NCBI GenBank assembly: GCA_003030745.1
Contig: PYVG01000001.1
Location: 47,158 to 111,157 of the forward strand
Length of the DNA: 64,000 bases
DNA from: Pseudidiomarina aestuarii
Lineage (GTDB): Bacteria; Pseudomonadota; Gammaproteobacteria; Enterobacterales; Alteromonadaceae
Direction: 5' to 3'
Below, in pieces: positions 31,904 through 41,564 of this stretch. Every line of letters starts with the position of its first letter. The first letter of the stretch is position 1. The notes below the pieces were generated by a model. That model worked only from the letters and a program-made list of their open reading frames with translations, did not search any database and was not told the DNA's origin. A program made the translations under genes and the position numbers.

Positions 31904-32317
31904 GTGATTACGATTTCTCAACGCGTTGAAATTCAAGATGCTGAAATTGAATGGCAGTTTATTCGTTCAAGTGGCGCTGGTGGGCAAAACGTCAATAAAG
32001 TGTCGACAGCCGCACAACTGATCTTTGATATCCGCGCATCGTCACTACCTGAGTTTTATAAAGAAAGGCTACTCGCTAAGTCCGATCATCGTATTACTGC
32101 GAGTGGCAAGGTCATCATTAAATGTCAGGAAACGCGCAGCCAACTGACGAATCGTGAACTCGCGCTCGAACAATTTATTGAGTTAGTGAAAAGTGTTGGT
32201 CGCGTGGCGAAAAAGCGCATTGCGACCAAGCCAACTAAAGCCAGCAAGAAACGCCGCATCGAGAGCAAGAAAAAGCGCGGTGATATTAAGTCACTGCGCA
32301 AAAAGCCACTCGATTAA
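31904..32317 (+). CDS. arfB: Alternative ribosome-rescue factor ArfB (YaeJ)
   Basis: 137 residues. A release-factor-like domain with GGQ at 26-28 (SSGAGGQNVNKVSTA), then a long basic tail rich in Lys and Arg that in ArfB enters the empty mRNA channel of stalled ribosomes. It lacks the codon-recognition domain of true release factors. ArfB hydrolyses peptidyl-tRNA on non-stop ribosomes. The start is GTG at 31904, touching the recD stop, so translation is probably coupled. The 3' end faces bcsG with one base between. Confidence 0.95.
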   Translation: MITISQRVEIQDAEIEWQFIRSSGAGGQNVNKVSTAAQLIFDIRASSLPEFYKERLLAKSDHRITASGKVIIKCQETRSQLTNRELALEQFIELVKSVGRVAKKRIATKPTKASKKRRIESKKKRGDIKSLRKKPLD

Positions 32318-32318
32318 C

Positions 32319-33956
32319 TTATTTCGTAGCGCCTGGATAACGAATCCACGATTGATTGCCAAGCTTCAGGATATATTGATTGTTGTAATCCATGACTTTG
32401 ACATCCTGATTCTCAGCGACCCATGGAACTCTTGGCAAAGACTCCGCAACAGCGTTTGGATCGTAAGAGCCTCCATTAAACGGCAACTGGCGAATGACTC
32501 GGCTAATGATGGTGGATATAGCTATGGGGCTTGTTTGTGTATCGACCCGAATAGCTGGCTGATTACTTTTCTCTAATCCTTCACCGTATAAAGTTACGAG
32601 AACTGGTACATGAGTCAAGGCTGGACTAGGAATCTCTCGCAAACCTGGCATCTGCATTCTATCGCCTCGAATCGCAGCACCATGTTCAGGAGCAATGATA
32701 ACAAGAATATTACGTCCACTCTCTCGAATAGCATCGTCTAATCTAAGTAAGTCATCGAGCAAATTATTAGCTCGGACATCAAAGCTTTCAAGACTGTTTC
32801 CAGAAAAACCGGGGAGTCGATTGCCATCATGTAGTGATGTTGTATTGTAAAATCCAAGCGTCGATATTTCTCGATCAGATGTGCGTTCCATCCAATCTAG
32901 AAGAATCGGCAGGTCTTCGTAGATGGGTTGCTGATCAAAACCTTCCATTGCTACAGGGAATTGAGAAAGTTGATCTAATTGGCTTCTAGATACTCCGCCG
33001 TATTCGTTTAAAAGTGAGGTGAAGTTGTCAAACTCACCGTCGTGATTCATCAGCAACTCAACTTCAATGCCCACGGCTGCAAGATTTGTTTCTAACAAAC
33101 ACTGCGGTTCTGACTCAAACAAATCTTCATGAGGGCGGTGACCACAATGTGCTTTGAGTAGCCTCAAAGCAGCAGGGCCTGAGTAACTGCTAGCGCTATT
33201 ATAGTTTTCGAGAATCATATCGACTCGCGAGAACAATGGGTGGTTGTCGAGATTTGTGAGTGCTAGATCATCCCAAGACAACGAACAAATATTGACAATT
33301 AGTATGTCCATATCTGGAGCTTGCTGATTATCAATAGGTATAAGTATTTCCGCTTGTTCTCGATAGAAATTGCCTAAAAAATCATTTGGATTATTCGTTG
33401 TCGTTTGTACCTGACCTTGCAATTGGATAGTGTCTGGAATTGTGGTTTGGACAGTGTTATTAATTGCAGCATCGTTTGTGCTCGTTATGAAAAGTGGAAT
33501 TGATAATATTCCACCAATGGCAATAACGGTCATTCGAAGCACTCGTGCTAAGTACAGATAGACTATCCAACAAACGATTAAGATTGCTAAATATTCGACC
33601 TGAATGACGCGGCCAGCCAATTCGAGCATGTACTGCCAACTAAAGGCAGAAAATTGCTCCCACTGCTGTAGCAACCGATTGAATGGTGGCAAATAACTCT
33701 CGGCATAGAGTAAAGCCATAGCCGCTGGCAAGGCTAAAATAAATCGAAAAATTGCCAGTGATTTGTATGGTAACGGGACAACCAAAAGTGCAATTAAAGC
33801 CAGATTAAAAAGCAGTTTCAGTTCAATGTAGCCAAAATAGACTAGGCCGACTTTAATCAAGAAATAGAAGCTCCAGCCACCAAGTCCTGGCCACCCAAAG
33901 ATGTTGCGACTAAGCAATTGTTCACGATGACGGAAGTAAAACGACGGTCGACTCAT
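32319..33956 (-). CDS. bcsG: Cellulose phosphoethanolamine transferase BcsG
   Basis: 545 residues. The N-terminus has about five membrane helices (through residue 165), after FGWPGLGGWSFYFLIKVGLVYFGY. The periplasmic domain is the alkaline-phosphatase-like transferase: VNICSLSWDDL (nucleophile region, Ser near 225), GFYNTTSLHDGNRLPG, and IIAPEHGAAIRGDRMQMPGLREIPSP. In E. coli BcsG moves phosphoethanolamine from lipid to nascent cellulose. Its presence says the product is probably modified cellulose. Third gene of the leftward bcsE-bcsF-bcsG unit. Confidence 0.93.
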   Translation of the reverse strand: MSRPSFYFRHREQLLSRNIFGWPGLGGWSFYFLIKVGLVYFGYIELKLLFNLALIALLVVPLPYKSLAIFRFILALPAAMALLYAESYLPPFNRLLQQWEQFSAFSWQYMLELAGRVIQVEYLAILIVCWIVYLYLARVLRMTVIAIGGILSIPLFITSTNDAAINNTVQTTIPDTIQLQGQVQTTTNNPNDFLGNFYREQAEILIPIDNQQAPDMDILIVNICSLSWDDLALTNLDNHPLFSRVDMILENYNSASSYSGPAALRLLKAHCGHRPHEDLFESEPQCLLETNLAAVGIEVELLMNHDGEFDNFTSLLNEYGGVSRSQLDQLSQFPVAMEGFDQQPIYEDLPILLDWMERTSDREISTLGFYNTTSLHDGNRLPGFSGNSLESFDVRANNLLDDLLRLDDAIRESGRNILVIIAPEHGAAIRGDRMQMPGLREIPSPALTHVPVLVTLYGEGLEKSNQPAIRVDTQTSPIAISTIISRVIRQLPFNGGSYDPNAVAESLPRVPWVAENQDVKVMDYNNQYILKLGNQSWIRYPGATK

Positions 33957-33961
33957 TCTAA

Positions 33962-34114
33962 TTAGTCTTTATAAACTCTAAAGTAGCGAATTCGATGAAT
34001 GTAGTTGGTTAACCAACGCATAGTGAATCGCACACTTAACGCCGCAAAAATACCTGCAAGAAAACCTAAAGTAAAGGTGATTGTCGCAACGTTAAGAAGG
34101 TATGTTTCAGGCAT
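33962..34114 (-). CDS. bcsF: BcsF, small membrane protein of cellulose synthesis
   Basis: A 50-codon frame that I found by reading the gap between bcsE and bcsG. It starts MPETYLLNVATITFTLGFLA, has one membrane helix (about 7-28), and ends in a basic tail with RFTMRWL and RIRYFRVYKD. E. coli BcsF is 63 residues with the same plan: one helix then a basic tail, in the same place in the operon. Spacing is 11 bases to bcsE and 5 to bcsG. BcsF links BcsE to BcsG in E. coli. The sequence is too short for homology alone; position decides. Confidence 0.8.
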   Translation of the reverse strand: MPETYLLNVATITFTLGFLAGIFAALSVRFTMRWLTNYIHRIRYFRVYKD

Positions 34115-34125
34115 CAACTAATTCC

Positions 34126-35658
34126 TCAGCGTAACCGAACGCTTTTCACCGGTTTAGGGCGCGGGAAGTACCTATCATAGGCATCTTCGTGACGTTCAAC
34201 AGTGATGTTACTTTGCTTTAAGTCTTCGCTAAAATCAGGTCCGCCTGCTTCAACAAGCCTATTGCAACACGTTGTCACTAAATAAAGCGAGTGTATACGT
34301 TCTTCTGACTTAAATATATTTTGAATTGGTAACCCGAACAAAAAGGTTAATGCACGGTCAGCATCAGATGCACGACAGGCGAATAAGAAAAAATAAACAT
34401 TGTTTCCATCGGTAGTTGATAGGTCACCTTCGCGTCTGTGTTTGAATGATCTCAAAATACTAAGTGGAGTGTGGCCAGATGCAGGTTCAGCTTTGATCAG
34501 TGTGTAGTCAATCCCCTGCTTTTCGGCAAGTTCAGCCAACTGTAACGATGATTCAGCAAATTCGCTCGTGGGTAAATACCCCTGTAACTGCTCGGGCACG
34601 AGTAAGTCAATCAAGTCATTAAAATGTTCGGGAAGACGCTTATTAAATCGCCAATCAATAGAGTTTTCTATTAGGCTCACCACTTGACTGAATCTCAATC
34701 CGTAAGGAAGAACTATCGTCGCACCAGCTTGCATCAGCAATCGCTCGTCATGGTGACGAATTGCTTGGTCTCGTTCGCGCACATAAATTCTAACGAACGG
34801 GCCAGTGGTTTTTCTAATTTCATAAACAGTTCTGAGGAGCGTCTGCATCGTTTGACCACGAAAAAAGCCAATTACGATTGCGTCATCTGACCATGACTTA
34901 AGCGCCTGTAGCCAGTCATCCTCTCGTTCCAGCGCTAGCCACTCTATTGGCGCAACCTCGCTGCCATCCAGTGCATTATGAACATAATAAACGGGTGCTT
35001 CAGCACTTAGCAGCCGAGCTGCATCATTCGACTGATCAATGTCGTGAACAACTTCAGTTAGGATCGGTGAGATAATTCTCAATCGAAGTTCTTTCTGAAT
35101 GATTTTCATACCATCGAACCAATGGTGAATATCCCAGCGCCAATCTGGTTGCCCTTGATACAGTGTGTTCAAGCTCTGACAGTTGGTTGCTTGCCGGCCA
35201 ATTCTACTTCGTATGTGGCGGTCTGCTGGATCTGCTTCAAACAGAACGATAAGAATTTTTTCATTCTTTCGTGCCCAATCTCTCAGTAATGACATACCGT
35301 CATCGTCAAAAAGAAACGTGATAAAGCTCTCCGAGGAGTTAGCTCTAATATGAAAGATAATTGCATCGTGAGGAGCTGCGACATTGGTGAGTGCAGAGAC
35401 TAATGTACCAGCTCGGTATTTTTTCAATCGTTTCAATTCAGCTGTTCTGGTGTCATAGCTGGTAGCGAAATGTATTCGTTCATTGATCGAGGCGATGGCT
35501 TCAACTAGATAGAGAATCCGAGTTTGCTGAGCGAAAAAGTTAGCAATTCTCTCGATCCATTCGTGATCTTGAACGACAAAGAGGTGTAACTCACCAGCTC
35601 TGATAGCCGGTAGTTGATTCTCAAGACCTATGAAATACGAATCTAAATCTAATTTCAT
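34126..35658 (-). CDS. bcsE: c-di-GMP-binding cellulose synthesis regulator BcsE
   Basis: 510 residues. The C-terminal half is the GIL domain, with an I-site-like RxxD in AIRHHDERLLMQAGATIVLPYG, as in E. coli BcsE where this motif binds c-di-GMP. The N-terminal half is a degenerate receiver/P-loop-like region (HAxIFHIRANSSESF). BcsE tunes cellulose output and anchors the BcsRQ complex. It starts the leftward unit, divergent from bcsR with about 107 bases between. Codon choice in this gene is visibly AT-richer than in recBCD. Confidence 0.92.
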   Translation of the reverse strand: MKLDLDSYFIGLENQLPAIRAGELHLFVVQDHEWIERIANFFAQQTRILYLVEAIASINERIHFATSYDTRTAELKRLKKYRAGTLVSALTNVAAPHDAIIFHIRANSSESFITFLFDDDGMSLLRDWARKNEKILIVLFEADPADRHIRSRIGRQATNCQSLNTLYQGQPDWRWDIHHWFDGMKIIQKELRLRIISPILTEVVHDIDQSNDAARLLSAEAPVYYVHNALDGSEVAPIEWLALEREDDWLQALKSWSDDAIVIGFFRGQTMQTLLRTVYEIRKTTGPFVRIYVRERDQAIRHHDERLLMQAGATIVLPYGLRFSQVVSLIENSIDWRFNKRLPEHFNDLIDLLVPEQLQGYLPTSEFAESSLQLAELAEKQGIDYTLIKAEPASGHTPLSILRSFKHRREGDLSTTDGNNVYFFLFACRASDADRALTFLFGLPIQNIFKSEERIHSLYLVTTCCNRLVEAGGPDFSEDLKQSNITVERHEDAYDRYFPRPKPVKSVRLR

Positions 35659-35765
35659 TTAGCGCGCCAATTGTCGATTTATAACCATATTGTAACCAAT
35701 GATTTAACTTTTTAAATAGTTGATGCATAATAAATCCATACAAATCATGTAATGAGTAGTTGAAC
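35659..35765. promoter_or_regulatory. Divergent promoter region of the two bcs units
   Basis: AT-rich 107-base gap between bcsE (leftward) and bcsR (rightward). A rightward candidate is TTTAAC (35703-35708) and CATAAT (35726-35731) with 17-base spacing, preceded by TG. No operator symmetry stood out. Confidence 0.4.
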
Positions 35766-35957
35766 ATGCAATCTTTATGGCGTCAGAACACTAATACATC
35801 TAAAGCTCCGGATGTATCGCGTTTAAAATCTCAGGTGAAAAACTTTGATGTTGATTACCAAGAGATTGGGACCTCCGACAGAGTACGCTCTATTCGGTTA
35901 AGGTGGCGATTGTTCGCACAACCATTAGTGACCCAGCAACTCCATCAAGCGAAATAG
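35766..35957 (+). CDS. bcsR: BcsR, small cellulose synthase regulatory protein
   Basis: 63 residues, near the 62 of E. coli BcsR (YhjR). The conserved core is FDVDYQEIGTSDRVRSIRLR followed by RLFAQ, matching the DYxDI...RW.LLAEF pattern of the family. BcsR pairs with BcsQ in the cytoplasmic regulatory complex that binds the synthase. The ATG at 35766 is preferred to an upstream TTG at 35760. bcsQ follows after 10 bases. Confidence 0.82.
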   Translation: MQSLWRQNTNTSKAPDVSRLKSQVKNFDVDYQEIGTSDRVRSIRLRWRLFAQPLVTQQLHQAK

Positions 35958-35967
35958 CTAATTCAAT

Positions 35968-36729
35968 ATGAGAGTCATTGGATTTAAAGGTCTATTCGGT
36001 GGTGCCGGTACGACAACTATTACAGCCAATTTGGCGGGTGCTTTGCACCGGCGCCAGCTTTCTTGTATCGCAGTGGATCTATGCGCTACGAACAGCTTGA
36101 GACTTCACTTCGGTATGCCGATGACCGAAGCACAAGGATTGTTCAACGCTGTCAGTACGGAATCTGAACAACTGCCGCTATTTGAATCCGACATGGGTGT
36201 ACTCTACGTGCCTTTTGGCAATGTGGAGAAAGTACCTGAGCATGATACAATTCGAATTACATTGGAAAATTTACTCGCGCAAATAAAGTCAGCTCGTAGC
36301 GGGCAAATTGACTACGTGCTGGTAGACATCCCAAACAACGATTCGAAGATGCTCCGTACAATTGTCGATCTATTTGACGGAATTTTCCATATTCTGGCTC
36401 CTGAGCCTCGGGTTTATCCTGCTTTGCACTATTTTTCAAATGTGGTTTGGCCGAATCTCCAAGCGCCAAGTGTTAAACATTTTTTCCTATTGAATCAAAT
36501 TGCGCCTCATCTTGAACTCAATAGAGATATTGCTGACATGTTGCGAGAAGAGCTGAATCCCGATTTATTGCTTGATCAAGAAATTCAGCGTGATCAGCAT
36601 TTGCCTGAAGCTTTAGCGACACAACAAACAGCATTCGAATTTACACTAGGAGCTCAATCCAACGTTGAATTTTCAGCATTATCAATAATGTTTGAACGTT
36701 TATTTGAGGTTGAAAATGATGCTGTTTAG
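35968..36729 (+). CDS. bcsQ: BcsQ, MinD-like ATPase of the cellulose synthase complex
   Basis: 253 residues of the SIMIBI ATPase fold. The P-loop reads KGLFGGAGTTTITAN: the usual second lysine of Walker A is Thr, as in E. coli BcsQ (GGVGTTT), while the first lysine of the deviant motif is kept here. Then AVDLCATNSLRLHFG and YVLVDIPNND. BcsQ helps place cellulose synthesis at the pole and forms a complex with BcsR and BcsE. Its end overlaps the bcsA start by 14 bases. Confidence 0.93.
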   Translation: MRVIGFKGLFGGAGTTTITANLAGALHRRQLSCIAVDLCATNSLRLHFGMPMTEAQGLFNAVSTESEQLPLFESDMGVLYVPFGNVEKVPEHDTIRITLENLLAQIKSARSGQIDYVLVDIPNNDSKMLRTIVDLFDGIFHILAPEPRVYPALHYFSNVVWPNLQAPSVKHFFLLNQIAPHLELNRDIADMLREELNPDLLLDQEIQRDQHLPEALATQQTAFEFTLGAQSNVEFSALSIMFERLFEVENDAV

Positions 36730-39292
36730 GGAGCATTGGGTTGATGCGCGACGAAAGTTATCGCGGATTTCTGCGTTTTGGTATCTTTTTTGGCTATACC
36801 TCGAGGCAATGCTTTTGCGAGCATCGGCAAGCTCGGTAATGCATGAGAACGATGAAAAATTTCGATTAAATTATTGGTTTCCGCATATCAACTTTCAGAG
36901 TCCACGTGTTTTTGATGTCGTCAGATTTTTTATCCAAGCGCTATGGCTATTACTCTTTCAGACTCAGGAAGAGCGCTCGTTCAAAGAGCAATCGAGTGCG
37001 TTGCCCAAAAGTAAGTCGATTCGACGAAATTTATCTACTAGCGTCTCACTTCTCAAGCAGCCGCTAGCCAAATTAACACAAAGATTGGATCGTCTATTTG
37101 TTTCATTCAGTGCATTTCGTTTACTCGGCTCGCAGTTCACAAGAGTTCTTCTGACTTTGTTTGCTACGGGCTTTGTCATGCTCACTATTTCGTTGCCGAT
37201 GGGAGCGACCGATCAAGGTCTAATGCTACTATTGTTCTGGGCGATTGCATTATGGGTTCGCAATGTCAGTGGTCGAATACCAATGCTCTTGATGGTCCTC
37301 CTTTCGGTCATTGTCAGTACACGGTACTTGTATTGGCGAATCACTCAAACTGTAAACTGGGATATTCCTCTAGACGCATCTTTAGGGATTATTCTTCTTG
37401 TTGCTGAGGTCTATGCATGGCTTATTCTAGTGTTAGGCTATATTCAAACAGCTTGGCCTCTGCAGCGTCATGTTGCCAAGCTACCAAGCGACATGAATTT
37501 ATGGCCCTCAGTGGATGTTTATATTCCATCTTATAACGAACCACTTAGTGTTGTGCGAGCCACAATACTAGCGGCAACAGGCCTTGACTGGCCAAAAGAC
37601 AAGCTCAACATTTATGTTCTCGATGACGGTAAGCGCGAAGAGTTCAAAAGTTATTGTGCAGAAATCGGAGTTGGTTATATTGTTCGCGCTGACAACTCAC
37701 ATGCAAAAGCTGGTAATTTGAATCATGCCTTGACTATCACGTCTGGTGACTTTGTTACAATTTTTGATTGTGACCACATTCCAACGCGAGGCTTCTTACA
37801 ATTGACGCTGGGCTGGTTTTTCTATGATCCGAAACTGGCGTTAGTGCAAACTCCCCACCATTTCTTTTCCGCTGATCCATTTGAAAGAAACCTGTCTGTA
37901 TTCAGAAGTAAGCCCAATGAAGGGGAACTCTTCTACGGTCTTATTCAGGACGGCAACGATATGTGGAATGCTGCGTTTTTCTGTGGCTCGTGTGCCGTTC
38001 TAAAGCGCGGTCCATTGCTTGAGGTCGGGGGCATTGCCGTTGAGACAGTAACAGAAGATGCGCACACTGCACTTAAATTGCATCGGTTGGGATACAACTC
38101 TGCATATTTGAATATTCCTTTGGCTGCTGGACTCGCAACAGAAAGCCTTTCTGCACATATCGGTCAACGTATTCGTTGGGCTCGTGGTATGGCGCAGATA
38201 TTCAGGTTAGATAATCCTCTATTCGGCAAGGGATTAAATTGGGGGCAGCGAATTTGTTACGCCAATGCCATGCTGTATTTTTTGAATGGTATCCCCAGAA
38301 CTATCTTCTTGTTGGCGCCGTTGGCATTTTTACTCTTTAAAAGTTATATCGTGTTTGCGCCTGCTGTGATGATCGCAATGTATGCCATACCGCATTTGAT
38401 ACACTCCAATCTCGCGAATTCCCGTTCACAAGGGCAACATCGACATTCGTTTTGGGCTGAAATGTACGAGACCGTTCTTGCTTGGTACATCTTGCGTCCC
38501 ACGACAGTAGCCCTATTTGCTCCACAGCATGGCAAATTTAATGTCACTGCAAAAGGTGGAACTATAGAGAAAGACTACTTCGACTTTCAAATTTCAGTGC
38601 CTTATCTCGTTTTAATAGGGCTCTCCTTACTGGGGGCTGGCTTTGGTGTCTATGCTTTATTTTATGGGCCGCGCGATGAGCTGTTGACGGTGACTCTGAA
38701 TATGGTTTGGATAACCTACAACTTGATCATTTTGGGGGGAGCTGTTGCCGTAGCAGAAGAAACGAAACAGATTCGATCGGCACATCGGATTCGTATTGAT
38801 CGTCCAATTAGCGTCATCACGCAGAATGAGCGTAACTATTCGGCACAATTAATAGACTATGCTAGCACTGGCGCTGGTATTCAGTTTTTAGACGAATTAG
38901 CGATTGCCCCAGGTGATCGTATACATGTTGTCCTTACTGAAGGTCAACGTAGCTTTGGTTTTCCTGCTCGTGTTGTCAGTATGCGTGGGAAGGCAATGGG
39001 AGTGCGTTTTATTTTCAGCGACTCTGCAACTGAACAGGCGTTTTTGCGTGCAACTTTTTCACGAGTAGATGCTTGGATAGGCTGGCGCTTTCAAGATGTG
39101 CGTGACCAACCGCTTTCTAGCTTTCGTGAAATAATTGGCATTGGTTTGAAGGGATATCAATCGGTGGCGTTAAAAGTAGTTCCGCAATTAGCTCCAGTCA
39201 TTGAGTTACTGAGCCGTGGCTGGGAAACAATTATAAGCTTTTTCCCTCAAGCACCTGGATCTAAACAAGATAGTGAAACTTATGCAGCATAA
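36716..39292 (+). CDS. bcsA: Cellulose synthase catalytic subunit BcsA
   Basis: 858 residues from ATG 36716 (GAGG at 36706-36709); a TTG at 36692 is less likely. GT2 core: VDVYIPSYNEP, VLDDGKREEF, FDCDHIPTRGF (DxD), TEDAHT and QRIRW, with membrane helices on both sides. C-terminal PilZ domain with RSAHRIRID (RxxxR) and DYASTGAG, which binds c-di-GMP and opens the active site. The N-terminal 140 residues are an extra region like that of enterobacterial BcsA. It polymerises UDP-glucose to beta-1,4-glucan and passes it through the inner membrane. Confidence 0.97.
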   Translation: MMLFREHWVDARRKLSRISAFWYLFWLYLEAMLLRASASSVMHENDEKFRLNYWFPHINFQSPRVFDVVRFFIQALWLLLFQTQEERSFKEQSSALPKSKSIRRNLSTSVSLLKQPLAKLTQRLDRLFVSFSAFRLLGSQFTRVLLTLFATGFVMLTISLPMGATDQGLMLLLFWAIALWVRNVSGRIPMLLMVLLSVIVSTRYLYWRITQTVNWDIPLDASLGIILLVAEVYAWLILVLGYIQTAWPLQRHVAKLPSDMNLWPSVDVYIPSYNEPLSVVRATILAATGLDWPKDKLNIYVLDDGKREEFKSYCAEIGVGYIVRADNSHAKAGNLNHALTITSGDFVTIFDCDHIPTRGFLQLTLGWFFYDPKLALVQTPHHFFSADPFERNLSVFRSKPNEGELFYGLIQDGNDMWNAAFFCGSCAVLKRGPLLEVGGIAVETVTEDAHTALKLHRLGYNSAYLNIPLAAGLATESLSAHIGQRIRWARGMAQIFRLDNPLFGKGLNWGQRICYANAMLYFLNGIPRTIFLLAPLAFLLFKSYIVFAPAVMIAMYAIPHLIHSNLANSRSQGQHRHSFWAEMYETVLAWYILRPTTVALFAPQHGKFNVTAKGGTIEKDYFDFQISVPYLVLIGLSLLGAGFGVYALFYGPRDELLTVTLNMVWITYNLIILGGAVAVAEETKQIRSAHRIRIDRPISVITQNERNYSAQLIDYASTGAGIQFLDELAIAPGDRIHVVLTEGQRSFGFPARVVSMRGKAMGVRFIFSDSATEQAFLRATFSRVDAWIGWRFQDVRDQPLSSFREIIGIGLKGYQSVALKVVPQLAPVIELLSRGWETIISFFPQAPGSKQDSETYAA

Positions 39293-41564
39293 AATTTCTT
39301 CTCAAATTCGTGCTATCAATAAAGTGCTATTGATGTGCCTTTTTATACTATTCCAGAATGTTGTGGGAGCTCCAGCAATTGCTGATAGTCTTAATGAAGA
39401 TAGCGAGGACTTGCTGTTTGAATTGTTTCCACCAGTTGGGGATTTGCCGAAATGGCAGGAGCGCTACACCATTGGTTCGATGACAACTCAAGCACCATTG
39501 CGTGTGAGTGGAATCAATACTCAAATGCAAATTGGGTTTGGTGGCCGTTTTGATCAGGTTGTAACCGATGCGCGTTTTAGAGTTAACTATCAAATATCGC
39601 CAGCTATTATCGACGTTGTGACTCAAGTTCGGGTGTTACTCAACAATGAGGTCACCGGAGTCATTCCCCTTCGAGCTGAAAATGCGGGTTCCAAGCAGTC
39701 AGCTGTAATTGACCTCGATCCTCGCTTGTTTTCTACGTATAACGAATTGAAATTTGAATTGTTGAGTGAAGTCAACCAAGGACAGTGCACATCAGCATCG
39801 CCATCCGCATGGTTTGAAGTGCTGAGAGATAGTGAACTCATGCTCGAGTATCAACAACTTAAAGTAGCAAACGAGTTGGCATACTTCCCAGAGCCTTGGT
39901 TCGATAAAAACGATTTCGGTTTTACGCAGCTCGCGTTCATCCTACCTGAATTAAAAAATACTGCTTTTCTTGAAGCGACTAGTATTTTGACGTCTTATTT
40001 TGGTGTGCAAGCAGATTGGCGTGAAATGCGTATTGATACGATGGATTACCAATTTGATCGTCCTTCAACGTCAACAGATTGGCGTACCAGATGGCCCAAA
40101 CGTCACTCAATATTGATGATGACAAATGAAGATAAGCCGTGGGCACTGCGAAACATACCAGCAGCATCTGCTACCCAACTAAGGGTGATGGATAACCCAG
40201 CTTACCCGACCTATAAACTCTTAGTTTTGCACGCACCGACGGCGCAAGATTTAGTGAGAGCCGCTGCAACTATTGCCGTATCGAGCAAAGGTATGAGTGG
40301 TGACCAAATAGAAGTGCAACCTCGGGAGCTTGAACCCAGATTGGCGTACCAAGCGCCGCGGTGGATTCCTATCGATCGTCCTGTTCGATTCTCTGAGCTC
40401 GTTGATCACCCAAGTGAGTTGGAGAGGTCTGCGGCAAACCGAACACCAGTGCAAATCGAGCTACGACTACCTCCCGATTTATTTACTTGGCAGAAATATG
40501 GCATTCCAATCGATTTGAGATTTCGGTACACGCCACCAATTGTTCGAGACGAGAGCCGTGTTTTGGTGAACGTGAACAATGAATTCGTGAAAGGATTCAC
40601 GATGACAGAGGCGGGGGTAGAAAACCCAGAAGAGCGACTTCGCATTCCAATCATTGATGGTGGTTTATTCAGTGAGGAAAATGTGCAGATACCCAGCTTT
40701 AAGCTCGGTGCAATTAACCAACTTCAATTTGAATTTAGTTTTGGTTCTATCAGCGATTCCTGTCGAGTGATGCCATTACAAAATGCCCGCGGTGCGGTAG
40801 ATAGTAATTCGATGATTGACCTTCGTGGCTATGAGCATTACGTAGCGATGCCAGATATGCATCTCTTTGCAAAAACAGGGTACCCGTTTACACGATATGA
40901 CGATCTTTCGAATACCAAAATAGTGGTTCCTAAAGAAATGAATAGCGATATTCTTCAAACATTACTCATTGTGACTTCGAAGCTAAGTTCGGCTAGCGGA
41001 TACCCAGCAGTGAAATTGGATATTGTAACCATAGACGAAGTTACGACGGATATGACCTATGATTTTCTGTTGATTGGTAGCACTGTTTTACAGGAATGGT
41101 TTGCACGATTTGGACAAGCAGAATTGAAAATCCAAGTTGCCGGACACGGCATAGCTGGGCAGTCTAATTTGTTGTTTGATCCTGAATTGGCTTTACGCAA
41201 CAACGGTCCGAGTGCAGCAGTTGTGGGCTTTCAGTCGCCATTTTATGAACAAGGCTCTGTAGTTGCTATAACTGCAACTTCAGATGGCTATCTGCGACGT
41301 GTTCGTGAGGCATTTAACGATAGCAGTCAGACAGATAAATTCACTGGGTTTTTATCAATTTTGACGCCAGCAAATGTCGATAGTTACGACACGATTCAAC
41401 CTTATTATATTGGCACGTTATCCTGGTGGAAGCGTTTTACCTATCATCTGTCCCAGTATCCTATGTTGGTTACTTTGATGGCGTTACTAGCCGTGCTTAT
41501 TCTCACGCTATTGATTGTTAGAGTGATGCAGGGCAAAGCGAAGCAACGAAAGGCTTCTTCATGA
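39282..41564 (+). CDS. bcsB: Cellulose synthase periplasmic subunit BcsB
   Basis: 760 residues (E. coli 779). Signal peptide about 1-34 (ending APAIADS). Two repeats each of carbohydrate-binding-like and flavodoxin-like domains follow: MQIGFGGRFDQVVTDARFRVNYQ near 65 and the second CBD near 395-500 (IELRLPPDLF, IDLRFRYTPPI). One C-terminal membrane helix (about 731-751) pairs with BcsA. BcsB guides the glucan across the periplasm. The ATG at 39282 lies inside the end of bcsA; GTG at 39273 is an alternative. Confidence 0.95.
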   Translation: MQHKISSQIRAINKVLLMCLFILFQNVVGAPAIADSLNEDSEDLLFELFPPVGDLPKWQERYTIGSMTTQAPLRVSGINTQMQIGFGGRFDQVVTDARFRVNYQISPAIIDVVTQVRVLLNNEVTGVIPLRAENAGSKQSAVIDLDPRLFSTYNELKFELLSEVNQGQCTSASPSAWFEVLRDSELMLEYQQLKVANELAYFPEPWFDKNDFGFTQLAFILPELKNTAFLEATSILTSYFGVQADWREMRIDTMDYQFDRPSTSTDWRTRWPKRHSILMMTNEDKPWALRNIPAASATQLRVMDNPAYPTYKLLVLHAPTAQDLVRAAATIAVSSKGMSGDQIEVQPRELEPRLAYQAPRWIPIDRPVRFSELVDHPSELERSAANRTPVQIELRLPPDLFTWQKYGIPIDLRFRYTPPIVRDESRVLVNVNNEFVKGFTMTEAGVENPEERLRIPIIDGGLFSEENVQIPSFKLGAINQLQFEFSFGSISDSCRVMPLQNARGAVDSNSMIDLRGYEHYVAMPDMHLFAKTGYPFTRYDDLSNTKIVVPKEMNSDILQTLLIVTSKLSSASGYPAVKLDIVTIDEVTTDMTYDFLLIGSTVLQEWFARFGQAELKIQVAGHGIAGQSNLLFDPELALRNNGPSAAVVGFQSPFYEQGSVVAITATSDGYLRRVREAFNDSSQTDKFTGFLSILTPANVDSYDTIQPYYIGTLSWWKRFTYHLSQYPMLVTLMALLAVLILTLLIVRVMQGKAKQRKASS

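Noticed and set aside
32193..32576. 127-codon plus-strand frame across the arfB-bcsG junction
   Set aside because: It is antisense to the end of bcsG and out of frame with arfB; no ribosome site, no domain.
35760..35765. TTG at 35760 as the bcsR start
   Set aside because: The ATG two codons later gives a protein matching the usual BcsR length; TTG starts are rare.
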